Source: JAVBNF01 sp031551725
GTDB taxonomy: Bacteria; Bacteroidota; Bacteroidia; Bacteroidales; P3
Direction: 5' to 3'
Assembly (NCBI GenBank): GCA_031551725.1
Contig: JAVBNF010000028.1
Span: forward strand, 1 to 19,462
DNA: 19,462 nucleotides
The notes beneath the pieces are model-generated. The model saw only the letters and a list, made by a program, of their open reading frames with translations. It made no database searches and was not told the DNA's origin. Positions 6,152 through 13,065 of this stretch are shown in pieces (position 1 is the first letter of the stretch; the number at the start of each line of letters is the position of its first letter). The position numbers and the translations under genes are program-made.

Positions 6152-8260
6152 ATGAAAAAACTAACATTAATGGCACTTGCTGTCGCAGGATTGTTCGCTT
6201 CCTGCAAAAACAAAACGAGCGAAAATCCGTTTTTTACGGAATGGAACACGCCTTACGGGGTTCCGCCTTTCGAACAAATTAAAAACGAACACTTCATGCC
6301 GGCTTTCGAAGAAGGTATGAAACAACATCAAGCCGAAATCGATGCTATTGTGAATAACACCGAAGCTCCGACTTTCGAAAATACGGTTGTGGCGCTCGAA
6401 AAATCCGGTGCACTTTTAACGAAAGTGGCATCTACTTTCTTTAATTTGACAGGCTCTGAAACCGATTCCGAAAAACAAAAAATCGAACAGGAAATCTCAC
6501 CCGCATTATCCAAACATTCGGACGATATTTATTTGAATGCCGGACTTTTCGCTCGTGTTAAAGCCGTTTATGAGCAAAAGGATCAAATGAAACACACCGA
6601 CCAGTTGCAATTGGACGCCGAAGACGCCATGTTGTTGGAACAAACCTATCAAAAATTTGTTCGCAACGGTGCAAATTTGAATGCCGAAGATCAAGCTAAA
6701 TTGCGCAAAATTAATGAAGAATTGTCTTCATTGTCTGTAAAATTTACTCAGAATGTATTGGCTGATAACAATGCTTTCCGTTTGGTAATTGATAAGAAAG
6801 AAGATTTGGCCGGACTTCCGGAATCTGCTATCGAAGCTGCTGCCGAACGAGCAAAAACCGAAAAAATGGATGGCAAATGGGTGTTTACAATCGACGCTGC
6901 AAGCCGCATTCCCTTTTTACAATATGCCGACAAACGCGAACTTCGCGAGCAAATGTTCAAAGCATACGCAAACAAAGGAAACAACAACAATGCAAACGAT
7001 AATAAAGAAGTTGTGAGCAAAACCGCCTCTTTGTCTTATCAAAAAGCAGTATTGTTGGGATATAAAAACTATGCCGCTTTCGAGTTGGCCGACCGTATGG
7101 CTAAAACCCCCGAAACAGTAATGGATTTCATGATGCGTTTGTGGAAACCGACACAAAAGAAAACGGCTGAAGAGTTGGCAGAATTGCAAAAAGAAATCAA
7201 CGCTTCCGGCGAAAACTTCAAATTGGAACCTTGGGATTGGTTTTATTATACCGAAAAATTGCGTGTTAAAAAATTGAATTTCAACGAAGAGGAAGTACGT
7301 CCGTATTTCCAAATCGACAATGTTCGCGACGGCGCTTTTATGGTTGCTAACAAATTGTATGGAGTTACGTTGACCGAAATCAAAGACATTCCGAAATTCA
7401 ATCCGCAAGCAACGGCTTATTTGGTAAAAGACGCAGACGGTAAAGAATTGGCTGTATTTTATACCGATTATTTCCCACGCGCAAGCAAACGCGGCGGTGC
7501 TTGGATGAGCAATATCCGCGAACAACAAGGCGATATCCGTCCGGTAATTGTGAATATCTGCAACTTTACGCCTCCGACTTCCGACAAACCTTCATTGTTG
7601 ACGGTGGATGAAGTAACTACCTTGTTCCACGAATTCGGGCACGCTTTACATGGAATCTTGGCAAAAGGTAAATACCAAAGCATTTCCGGAACCAATGTGA
7701 AACGCGATTTCGTTGAGTTGCCTTCACAAGTAAACGAACATTGGGCAACATGGCCTTCTGTTTTGAAAATGTACGCAAAACATTACAAAACCGGCGAGGT
7801 TATTCCGGATTCTTTGATTGAAAAAATTCAAAAAAGCGAAAAATTCAATCAAGGTTTTGTGACTACCGAATTTTTGGCGGCAGCTATCCTCGATATGAGT
7901 TGGTACACGTTGGAAACCGACGTTCCTCAAGATGTTGAGAAATTCGAAAAAGCATCCATGGACAAAATCGGCTTGACTTACGCGATTATTCCGCGCTACC
8001 GCAGCACCTATTTTAACCACGTATTCGGTGGCGGATATTCTGCCGGATATTACAGCTATATCTGGGCCGAAGTGTTGGATGCCGACGCATTCCAAGCCTT
8101 TGTTGAAGCCGGCGATGTATTCGATCCCAAAACAGCAAAAGCGTTCCGTCAATACGTTCTCGAAAAAGGCGGCAGCGAAGATCCGATGCATCTCTACAAA
8201 CAATTCCGCGGAAAAGAACCTAATCCCGATGCTTTATTAATCGGAAGAGGTTTAAAATAG
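6152..8260 (+). CDS. dcp: Peptidyl-dipeptidase Dcp-like M3 metalloprotease, lipoprotein
   Basis: 702 aa from ATG 6152. The frame is open upstream to a TTG at 6122, but that would overlap the promoter. The N-terminus MKKLTLMALA...LFASC is a lipoprotein signal with lipidated Cys18, so the enzyme is anchored in the envelope; Dcp in E. coli is soluble. The zinc site is H493-E-F-G-H497 inside FHEFGHALHG, with the third ligand Glu522 in DFVELPSQ. The C-terminal pattern GGYSAGYYSYIWAEVLDADAF is characteristic of the M3 family. Known for the family: releases dipeptides from peptide C-termini. With the S9 dipeptidyl-peptidase and aminopeptidase P in this window it fits an asaccharolytic or protein-using lifestyle (inference). 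Followed by a strong terminator. Oligopeptidase A is the main alternative; length and motif favour Dcp. Confidence 0.92.
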   Translation: MKKLTLMALAVAGLFASCKNKTSENPFFTEWNTPYGVPPFEQIKNEHFMPAFEEGMKQHQAEIDAIVNNTEAPTFENTVVALEKSGALLTKVASTFFNLTGSETDSEKQKIEQEISPALSKHSDDIYLNAGLFARVKAVYEQKDQMKHTDQLQLDAEDAMLLEQTYQKFVRNGANLNAEDQAKLRKINEELSSLSVKFTQNVLADNNAFRLVIDKKEDLAGLPESAIEAAAERAKTEKMDGKWVFTIDAASRIPFLQYADKRELREQMFKAYANKGNNNNANDNKEVVSKTASLSYQKAVLLGYKNYAAFELADRMAKTPETVMDFMMRLWKPTQKKTAEELAELQKEINASGENFKLEPWDWFYYTEKLRVKKLNFNEEEVRPYFQIDNVRDGAFMVANKLYGVTLTEIKDIPKFNPQATAYLVKDADGKELAVFYTDYFPRASKRGGAWMSNIREQQGDIRPVIVNICNFTPPTSDKPSLLTVDEVTTLFHEFGHALHGILAKGKYQSISGTNVKRDFVELPSQVNEHWATWPSVLKMYAKHYKTGEVIPDSLIEKIQKSEKFNQGFVTTEFLAAAILDMSWYTLETDVPQDVEKFEKASMDKIGLTYAIIPRYRSTYFNHVFGGGYSAGYYSYIWAEVLDADAFQAFVEAGDVFDPKTAKAFRQYVLEKGGSEDPMHLYKQFRGKEPNPDALLIGRGLK

Positions 8261-8277
8261 ACATGAAATAAAAGTTG

Positions 8278-8312
8278 AAAAGCGCAGAAACATTGACTTC
8301 TGCGCTTTTTTT
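8278..8312 (+). terminator. Rho-independent terminator of the M3 peptidase gene
   Basis: A 12-bp perfect stem: the left arm 8278-8289 contains AAGCGCAGAA, the right arm 8298-8309 contains TTCTGCGCTT, with an 8-base loop and T-run to 8312. It begins 17 bases after the stop codon. Confidence 0.9.
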
Positions 8313-8334
8313 ATAAAATAATGAACTTTTTTCC

Positions 8335-8364
8335 TTGCAAATTGTTTTTTAATTTGTAAATTTG
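8335..8364 (+). promoter_or_regulatory. gap promoter (-33 TTG / -7 TAAATTTG)
   Basis: TTG at 8335-8337 and TAAATTTG at 8357-8364 are separated by 19 bases, a good match to the Bacteroidota -33/-7 promoter. The leader to ATG 8400 would be roughly 28 nt. Confidence 0.7.
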
Positions 8365-8399
8365 CAATTAATATTGAAAGAAATTTAAAAAGATAAATT

Positions 8400-9407
8400 A
8401 TGTCAAAAGTAAAAGTAGCCATTAACGGATTCGGACGTATCGGCCGGATTACGTACAGAAATTTGCTCAATAACCCCGAAGTGGAAGTTGTAGCTATTAA
8501 CGACCTGACGGACGCAAAAACCCTTGGACATTTATTTAAATATGATTCTACTCACCGTAAGTTTCAAGGTACGGTTTCTGTAGAAGACGATAATATTATT
8601 ATCAACGGAAATAAAATTAAAATCTACGCTGAAAAAGATCCTGCAAACTTGCCTTGGAAAGCCTTGGGTGTGGATGTTGTGATTGAATCTACCGGTATTT
8701 TCCGCAGCCGCGAGAAAATGGGTAAACATATTGAAGCAGGTGCGAAAAAAGTAATTTTGACGGTTCCTGCAGACAAAGCAGAAGATGTAGATGCTACTGT
8801 TGTTTTGGGTGTGAATGAACATGTTATCACAAAAGACATGCAATTCATTTCCAATGCTTCTTGCACCACCAACTGCTTGGCGCCTGTAGCAAAAGTGTTG
8901 AATGACAAATTCGGTATCAAACGTGGTTTGATGAACACCATTCACTCTTACACTAACGACCAAGTGGTATTGGACGCTCCGCACAAAGACTTGCGCCGTG
9001 CGCGTTCTGCAGCCATGTCGATTATCCCTACCAGCACCGGTGCTGCAAAAGCTGTAGGTTTGGTAGTTCCCGAATTGAAAGGTAAATTGGACGGTTTCTC
9101 TATGCGTGTTCCCACTCCGGATGGTTCTGTAGTGGATTTGACTTGCGAAATGAACCGCAACGTTACCGCAGAAGAAATTAACGCTGCTATCAAAGAAGCT
9201 GCCGAAGGACCGATGAAAGGTATTTTGGAATACTGCGAAGATCCGATCGTGAGCACCGATATCATCGGAAACTCTCACTCTTCGATTTTCGATGCACAAT
9301 TAACAAAAGTAATGGATGGAAACTTTATTAAAATTGTTTCTTGGTATGATAATGAATACGGTTATTCAAGCCGTGTTGCCGATTTGGTGACGAAGTTGAT
9401 GAAGTAG
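8400..9407 (+). CDS. gap: Glyceraldehyde-3-phosphate dehydrogenase, type I
   Basis: 335 aa, full length. Cytoplasmic glycolytic enzyme that converts glyceraldehyde 3-phosphate, phosphate and NAD+ to 1,3-bisphosphoglycerate. Seen: the Rossmann NAD-binding INGFGRIGR (8-16), the active-site Cys155 in SNASCTTNCLAP, His182 in NTIHSYT, the phosphate-binding TGAAKA region near 214, and WYDNEYGYS near 317. Asp36 in INDLTD, where NAD-specific enzymes carry an acidic residue, suggests NAD rather than NADP use (inference). It has its own promoter upstream and its own terminator downstream, so it is a single-gene unit. No anomalies seen. Confidence 0.98.
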   Translation: MSKVKVAINGFGRIGRITYRNLLNNPEVEVVAINDLTDAKTLGHLFKYDSTHRKFQGTVSVEDDNIIINGNKIKIYAEKDPANLPWKALGVDVVIESTGIFRSREKMGKHIEAGAKKVILTVPADKAEDVDATVVLGVNEHVITKDMQFISNASCTTNCLAPVAKVLNDKFGIKRGLMNTIHSYTNDQVVLDAPHKDLRRARSAAMSIIPTSTGAAKAVGLVVPELKGKLDGFSMRVPTPDGSVVDLTCEMNRNVTAEEINAAIKEAAEGPMKGILEYCEDPIVSTDIIGNSHSSIFDAQLTKVMDGNFIKIVSWYDNEYGYSSRVADLVTKLMK

Positions 9408-9426
9408 GTAAAACCGCCGAAAACAC

Positions 9427-9473
9427 AAGCAGGTGAGAAGGGTGACTCGTAAGAGTTGCCCTTCTTGCTTTTT
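9427..9473 (+). terminator. gap terminator
   Basis: Stem 9436-9448 / 9453-9465 (AGAAGGGTGACTC against GAGTTGCCCTTCT) around a GTAA loop. It continues after a 4-base bulge through AAGCA (9427-9431) and TGCTT (9466-9470), then a T-run to 9473. The two internal mispairs are G.T wobbles on the plus strand, consistent with gap being the gene it ends. Confidence 0.85.
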
Positions 9474-9495
9474 AGACGTTTTTTATCTACCTTTG
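9465..9495 (+). promoter_or_regulatory. Promoter of the small exported protein gene
   Basis: The -7 box TACCTTTG (9488-9495) lies 9 bases before ATG 9505. A TTG at 9465-9467, 20 bases upstream, is inside the right arm of the gap terminator, so terminator and promoter overlap physically. Confidence 0.6.
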
Positions 9496-9504
9496 TACAA
9501 AATT

Positions 9505-9855
9505 ATGAAAAAAATCCTTACATATTTGTTTTTTGCGGTCGTAATTGCCGGGCTACTTTCTGTACATGATAGGGGAATAGCTGTATCTTCGCCGCTTTCG
9601 CAAAATGAACATTCAAATACGCAAGGAAATTGGGTTTGGGATGATGCTTCCAACCTACCTTATATCGCCACGCAGGAGCAAAATGTCTCTCATACATTCA
9701 GAGAACAATCCCGTTGGGTGCAAAAACTTGTTCCTCCCGGCTTTGCTGCTGTTATTCCTGTCTTTACAATGTATAAAAAATCCGAATTCGCAGACCTTAT
9801 TCTGTCCGAAAATACGGATTACTATATCTTTGCTTTGCGCAAAATACGGATTTGA
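9505..9855 (+). CDS. Small exported protein of unknown function
   Basis: 116 aa from ATG 9505, chosen because the -7 box at 9488-9495 lies inside the longer open frame that begins at 9433. The N-terminus MKKILTYLFFAVVIAGLLSV is a clear signal sequence or membrane anchor with no lipobox Cys. The mature part has no motif I recognise. It is Ser/Asn/Gln-rich early (about 28-45), has a hydrophobic patch LVPPGFAAVIPVF (about 79-91) and ends NTDYYIFALRKIRI. At DNA level the 3' end holds a 12-bp direct repeat (AAAATACGGATT at 9809-9820 and 9841-9852). Own promoter, and a hairpin terminator at 9883-9915. Probably a lineage-restricted envelope protein; function not predictable. Confidence 0.6.
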   Translation: MKKILTYLFFAVVIAGLLSVHDRGIAVSSPLSQNEHSNTQGNWVWDDASNLPYIATQEQNVSHTFREQSRWVQKLVPPGFAAVIPVFTMYKKSEFADLILSENTDYYIFALRKIRI

Positions 9856-9882
9856 TATTTCCTTTTATTTAATTTAATGAAA

Positions 9883-9915
9883 AGAATGTAAAAAAATATT
9901 TACATTCTGTCTTTT
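9883..9915 (+). terminator. Hairpin terminator after the small exported protein gene
   Basis: AGAATGTAAA (9883-9892) pairs perfectly with TTTACATTCT (9899-9908) around a 6-base loop, followed by GTCTTTTT. Confidence 0.75.
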
Positions 9916-9952
9916 TATGCCTTTCGGGTACTTTTATTAATAAATTATTAAA

Positions 9953-10327
9953 ATGGAAAATATTATGTCTATTCAACAAAGTTTTTTAGAAAATTTAGAA
10001 AAGAATCAAATAGAGAAAAAATCGTTTTTATTCACTAAATCTTATCAATATAAGCCGACAGGCTCAATAATTAAGTTTCATCGTTTGTATTTTGAAGGTG
10101 CAGATTTGGAATATCTGTCGAAATGCTTATCCGAAGGCCGTATTGTTGGCGATCGCGAGTTGAAAAAGAGTCATTCAAATGCAGTGATGATGGAAGTTTA
10201 TGCGGCTACCGACGGTAGTTTTATGGCTGCGCAATTATCAAAATATGTACCACATGCCTATAATCCGATAGCCGAAACTGCTTATTTTCATGGCGAACAA
10301 GCTCAACAGCTGAGAGGGTTGTTATAA
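9953..10327 (+). CDS. Small cytoplasmic protein of unknown function
   Basis: 124 aa. No signal peptide or membrane segment. The start may be 9953 (MENIMSIQQ) or 9965 (MSIQQSF); neither has a Shine-Dalgarno sequence, and no TAnnTTTG box is seen just upstream. Seen: a charged N-terminal helix (QQSFLENLEKNQIEKKSF), a stretch SIIKFHRLYFEGADLEYLSKCLSEGRIVGD, and an Ala/Tyr-rich C-terminal half (AVMMEVYAATDGSFMAAQLSKYVPHAYNPIAE). I do not recognise the family. Codon use resembles its neighbours and the frame is uninterrupted, so it is probably a real gene. It stands alone between a terminator (9883-9915) and the 8-bp tandem array (10362-10502). Confidence 0.6.
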   Translation: MENIMSIQQSFLENLEKNQIEKKSFLFTKSYQYKPTGSIIKFHRLYFEGADLEYLSKCLSEGRIVGDRELKKSHSNAVMMEVYAATDGSFMAAQLSKYVPHAYNPIAETAYFHGEQAQQLRGLL

Positions 10328-10361
10328 AGTAAGAGACGTAATAATTGGTGAGAATGTAAGA

Positions 10362-10502
10362 TCTTCGGTCTTACCATCTTACCATCTTACGGTCTTACGA
10401 TCTTACGATCTTACGGTCTTACCATCTTACGGTCTTACCATCTTACCATCTTACGGTCTTACCATCTTACGGTCTTCCATCTTACGGTCTTCCATCTTAT
10501 GG
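10362..10502. repeat. 8-bp tandem repeat array (TCTTACNN)
   Basis: 18 contiguous units of TCTTAC plus two variable bases that are almost always CA, GG or GA. The order along the array is CA CA GG GA GA GG CA GG CA CA GG CA GG, ending in alternating 7-mers TCTTCCA and 8-mers. On the other strand the units read TGGTAAGA, CCGTAAGA and TCGTAAGA. It lies in the 282-bp gap between the unknown gene ending at 10327 and rpsP. The 8-bp period rules out a coding repeat and there are no spacers. Confidence 0.93.
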
Positions 10503-10534
10503 CCTTGTAGCTTCAATCTTTCAAAACAGTACAT

Positions 10535-10570
10535 AAAAAATAGGGACTCAAATTTGAATCCCTATTTTTT
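10535..10570 (-). terminator. rpsP terminator (distal hairpin)
   Basis: A 36-base near-perfect palindrome. The outer arms are AAAAAATAGGGA (10535-10546) and TCCCTATTTTTT (10559-10570). The inner part pairs too, except positions 10547/10558, which are C.A on the plus strand but G.U in minus-strand RNA. A T-run is present in both directions, so it could also stop plus-strand transcription from 9953-10327. Confidence 0.85.
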
Positions 10571-10576
10571 GTGGTA

Positions 10577-10606
10577 TGTAAGGGCTCAGAATTCTGAACC
10601 CTTACA
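10577..10606 (-). terminator. rpsP 3' hairpin (proximal)
   Basis: A 30-base near-perfect palindrome. The outer arms are TGTAAGGG (10577-10584) and CCCTTACA (10599-10606), 3 bases after the rpsP stop on the minus strand. It shares the GGG...CTCA...TGAA...CCC core with the hairpin at 10535-10570, including the single C.A mispair (10585/10598) that becomes G.U in minus-strand RNA. It has no T-run, so it may act as an mRNA 3'-end stabiliser rather than a terminator. Confidence 0.65.
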
Positions 10607-10609
10607 AAA

Positions 10610-11185
10610 TTATTCAGCGGCAGGAGCCTCTTCGGCAGCAGCTTCCGGTTCAGCGGCGGGCGCTTCTTCGGCAACAGGTGCTTCCTCAATGGCTTCGGCA
10701 GATGCAGCGGCCGCAGCTTTTTCAGCTTCAGCTTTTTTAGCGGCAATTGCTTGTTCTCTTGCTTCTTTTACTTTGGTTTCGTCGGCCAAACGTTGTTTGC
10801 TTGCATTGCGTTTAGCTTCGGATTTGTCACTTGCAATTTTTTGTACTTTTGCTTCTTTTTCCGACAACCATTTAGTGAATTTAGCTTCGGCTTGTTCGAG
10901 CGTCATAGCGCCTTTGTCAACACCGCGCAATAAGTGATGTTTCATCATGGCACCTTTGGTCGAAAGCAAGTTGCGTGCAGTGTCTGAAGGTTGCGCACCG
11001 TTGCGCATCCATTGAACTGCTTTGTCAATGTTGATTTCGATAGTTGCAGGGTGGGACATCGGGTTGTACGAGCCAATTTTCTCAATGAATTTTCCATCTC
11101 GAGGTGCACGACCGTCTGCTACTACAATGTGATAAAAAGGTTGTCCTTTTTTACCGTGTCTTTGTAATCTGATTCTAACTGGCAT
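10610..11185 (-). CDS. rpsP: 30S ribosomal protein S16
   Basis: 191 aa. Residues 1-85 are a standard S16 domain (MPVRIRLQRHGKKGQPFYHIVVAD...GAQPSDTARNLL) that binds 16S rRNA and helps assemble the small subunit. Residues about 95-150 form a charged Lys/Glu/Ala region likely to be helical. The tail from about 155 is low-complexity Ala/Glu/Pro (EEAPVAEEAPAAEP). S16 in most bacteria is 80-100 aa; the long tail is a normal Bacteroidota feature, not a fusion. No rimM, trmD or rplS, the usual partners in other phyla, is adjacent; the upstream gene on this strand is hldD. It has its own promoter with a roughly 77-nt leader and a double hairpin at the 3' end. Confidence 0.97.
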   Translation of the reverse strand: MPVRIRLQRHGKKGQPFYHIVVADGRAPRDGKFIEKIGSYNPMSHPATIEINIDKAVQWMRNGAQPSDTARNLLSTKGAMMKHHLLRGVDKGAMTLEQAEAKFTKWLSEKEAKVQKIASDKSEAKRNASKQRLADETKVKEAREQAIAAKKAEAEKAAAAASAEAIEEAPVAEEAPAAEPEAAAEEAPAAE

Positions 11186-11223
11186 AAAATTGAAATTTTA
11201 TTTGTTTGTTATTAATTTTATTT

Positions 11224-11276
11224 CTTTTGATAAACATCTGAAACTCGTTCTGTTTTTCAAAAGGACTGCAAAAGTA
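11224..11276 (-). promoter_or_regulatory. rpsP promoter and possible leader hairpin
   Basis: On the minus strand TACTTTTG (complement of 11269-11276) matches TAnnTTTG. Transcription should start near 11262 and leave about 77 nt before the ATG at 11185, the longest predicted leader in the window. The leader begins with an inverted repeat: CTTTTGA on RNA (11263-11257) pairs with TCAAAAG (11230-11224), enclosing 26 bases. This could be an autoregulatory r-protein leader, but only 7 bp of stem are visible. Confidence 0.5.
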
Positions 11277-11326
11277 CGAAAAATAATTGAGAATTAAAAA
11301 CGAAAAATGAAGAATTTGTGAAAATC

Positions 11327-12292
11327 TTATAAATACGCATGTTTCATCAAATAATTCTGCACATATTCTTTTACGCCGTCTTCCAAAGAGGTAAAAGGCT
11401 TGTTGTAGCCGATTTTACGGAGTTTGTTCATGTTGGCTTCCGTAAAATACTGGTATTTATCGCGGATGTCGGCAGGTGTGTCCACAAACGAAATGTTTTC
11501 CGGCTCTCCCAATGCTTTAAATGTGGCTTGTGCCAAATGCACAAATGCACGTGCTTTGCCGGTTCCAAGGTTGTAAATGCCGGAATCTTTTTGATGAAGC
11601 ATCAGGAAATACATAACATCCACCAGGTCTTTCACATAAATAAAGTCGCGGAGTTGCATGCCGTCTTGAAAATCCGGACGGTGGGATCGAAAAAGTTTCA
11701 TGCCGCCCGTTTCACGAATTTGGTTGTAAGCATGGAAAATAACCGAAGCCATACGTCCTTTGTGATATTCGTTCGGACCATAAACATTAAAAAACTTCAA
11801 TCCTGCCCAAAATGGCGGTACGCATTTTTGTTCCAACACCCATTTGTCGAACTCATTTTTCGATTCACCGTAGGGATTTAGCGGTTTCAGTGATGGAATT
11901 AAGGTTTCATCGTCGTCATATCCGTGTTCACCCATACCATAGGTAGCGGCCGAAGAGGCATAAATCATCGGAATATTATGGGAAGCACAGAAATTCCACA
12001 GTTTTTTGGAATAATCAACATTTAATTCGTCGAAAATTTCTTTGCGGAATTCGGTGGTATCTGTGCGTGCGCCGATGTGAAATACAAAGCCGACGTGGTC
12101 TTGTTTTTGGTTTAGCCATTCGAAAAATTCGGCACGATTAACCAATTCGATATATTTTTTATCTGCGTAGTTTGCTTTTTTTTCGGGATTTGAAAAATCA
12201 TCAACAAGGACAATGTTTTCATAACCTTCTTGATTTAGGCGGCTGAGCAAACAACTCCCGATAAAGCCTGCGGCACCGGTAATAATAATCAT
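11327..12292 (-). CDS. hldD: ADP-L-glycero-D-manno-heptose 6-epimerase
   Basis: 321 aa, cytoplasmic extended short-chain dehydrogenase (also called rfaD). It converts ADP-D-glycero-D-manno-heptose to the L-glycero form used in LPS core, using bound NADP. Seen: the nucleotide-binding TGAAGFIGS (5-13), the active-site Y141-G-E-S-K145 in NPYGESK, HldD-specific GARTDTTE (74-81), NVYGPNEYHKGRMASV (169-184), QLRDFIYVKD (213-222) and TPADIRDKYQYFTEA (272-286). The frame extends upstream to 12385, but that would include the promoter box at 12314-12321 and adds 31 residues ahead of the Rossmann strand, so ATG 12292 is chosen. No other LPS genes are adjacent. No terminator is visible before rpsP, so some read-through is possible. 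Confidence 0.96.
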   Translation of the reverse strand: MIIITGAAGFIGSCLLSRLNQEGYENIVLVDDFSNPEKKANYADKKYIELVNRAEFFEWLNQKQDHVGFVFHIGARTDTTEFRKEIFDELNVDYSKKLWNFCASHNIPMIYASSAATYGMGEHGYDDDETLIPSLKPLNPYGESKNEFDKWVLEQKCVPPFWAGLKFFNVYGPNEYHKGRMASVIFHAYNQIRETGGMKLFRSHRPDFQDGMQLRDFIYVKDLVDVMYFLMLHQKDSGIYNLGTGKARAFVHLAQATFKALGEPENISFVDTPADIRDKYQYFTEANMNKLRKIGYNKPFTSLEDGVKEYVQNYLMKHAYL

Positions 12293-12313
12293 GTTTTTTA
12301 TATTTAATGGGAA

Positions 12314-12321
12314 CAAAGATA
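12314..12321 (-). promoter_or_regulatory. -7 box of the hldD promoter
   Basis: On the minus strand this reads TATCTTTG, a match to TAnnTTTG, 21 bases upstream of the ATG at 12292. It decides the start of hldD. Confidence 0.65.
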
Positions 12322-12341
12322 CAAAAAAAACACCTAAAAAC

Positions 12342-12375
12342 TTGCTTTTCTCGCAAAAAATATGCAAATTTGCAT
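12342..12375 (+). promoter_or_regulatory. Candidate promoter of the membrane protein/DUF3822/rsmD operon, with palindrome
   Basis: TTG (12342-12344) and CAAATTTG (12365-12372, one mismatch to TAnnTTTG) are 20 bases apart. The -7 box lies within a perfect 14-bp palindrome ATGCAAATTTGCAT (12362-12375). The leader to ATG 12426 would be about 45 nt. Weaker than the other promoters here. Confidence 0.4.
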
Positions 12376-12425
12376 TTCGTTTCATAAGAAACCAATGATA
12401 TTAGCAAAATAAAAGAATCAAAGAT

Positions 12426-13055
12426 ATGAAAATCAGAACTACTGTTCAAATTGTACTTGCTGTTGCAATTGTTGTATTAGCTTATTTTATCTATCAAAGC
12501 ATTATGGCGCCTTTGCGTTTCGAGAAAGAAAAAGCGCTTAGAGAAGATGTTGTGGTACAACGTTTGAAAGATATTCGTGCTGCGGAAACCGCATACAAAG
12601 CGCGCTATGGTCGCTATACGGCTTCTTTCGATACATTGATTATGTTTTTGGAAAACGGAAAAATGCCTTTCGTTGTTAAAATTGGTAATGTGCCTGATAC
12701 GTTGACGGAAGCAGAAGCATTAAAAATGGGAATTATCAGCCGCGATACGGTTTTAGAAGAAGCATATAAAGTGGTGTTCCCTGAGCATGCAGATAAAGAA
12801 AAACACCTGGAACGTCTTCGTTATGTGCCGTTTACTGATCGTACGGAAACTATTCAAATGGAAGCGGCCGTTTTGGAAAAAAATAATCTTAAAGTTCCGG
12901 TTATCCGTGTACGCGTGTCTTACGATACTTATTTGAGAGGTGTTAATGATATGTTGATGAATAACTTAGTTAAGGCTGCGGAAGATCTTGATAAATATCC
13001 GGGATTGCAATTCGGCTCAATGGATGAGCCTGTTATTGACGGAAACTGGGAATAA
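12426..13055 (+). CDS. Single-pass membrane protein, conserved with DUF3822 genes
   Basis: 209 aa. One N-terminal membrane segment (about 7-25, VQIVLAVAIVVLAYFIYQ), then a soluble domain that should face the periplasm. Residues 33-65 form a charged helix leading into LKDIRAAETAYKARYGRYTASFDTL, which resembles the long helix and following loop of pilin-like and type II secretion pseudopilin proteins. The usual prepilin cleavage motif is absent, so the likeness is structural at best. The remainder has no motif I recognise. It is the first gene of a three-gene operon: 10 bp separate it from the DUF3822-like gene, which overlaps rsmD. Likely a conserved Bacteroidales envelope protein; no function can be assigned. 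Confidence 0.75.
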   Translation: MKIRTTVQIVLAVAIVVLAYFIYQSIMAPLRFEKEKALREDVVVQRLKDIRAAETAYKARYGRYTASFDTLIMFLENGKMPFVVKIGNVPDTLTEAEALKMGIISRDTVLEEAYKVVFPEHADKEKHLERLRYVPFTDRTETIQMEAAVLEKNNLKVPVIRVRVSYDTYLRGVNDMLMNNLVKAAEDLDKYPGLQFGSMDEPVIDGNWE

Positions 13056-13065
13056 TTTCTTGAAT

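Noticed and set aside
6917..9299. Long antisense ORFs opposite the M3 peptidase and gap (for example 6917-7528 and 8532-9299)
   Set aside because: They are opposite strongly conserved genes, have no promoter boxes and have Phe/His/Cys-rich compositions typical of antisense shadows.
10362..10502. CRISPR array
   Set aside because: Units are 8 bp with no spacers, and no cas genes are nearby.
10610..10730. Extra domain fused to S16
   Set aside because: The Ala/Glu/Pro tail is low-complexity and is usual in Bacteroidota S16 proteins.
12293..12385. 31-residue N-terminal extension of HldD
   Set aside because: The Rossmann strand normally starts at the N-terminus, and the -7 box at 12314-12321 lies inside the extension.
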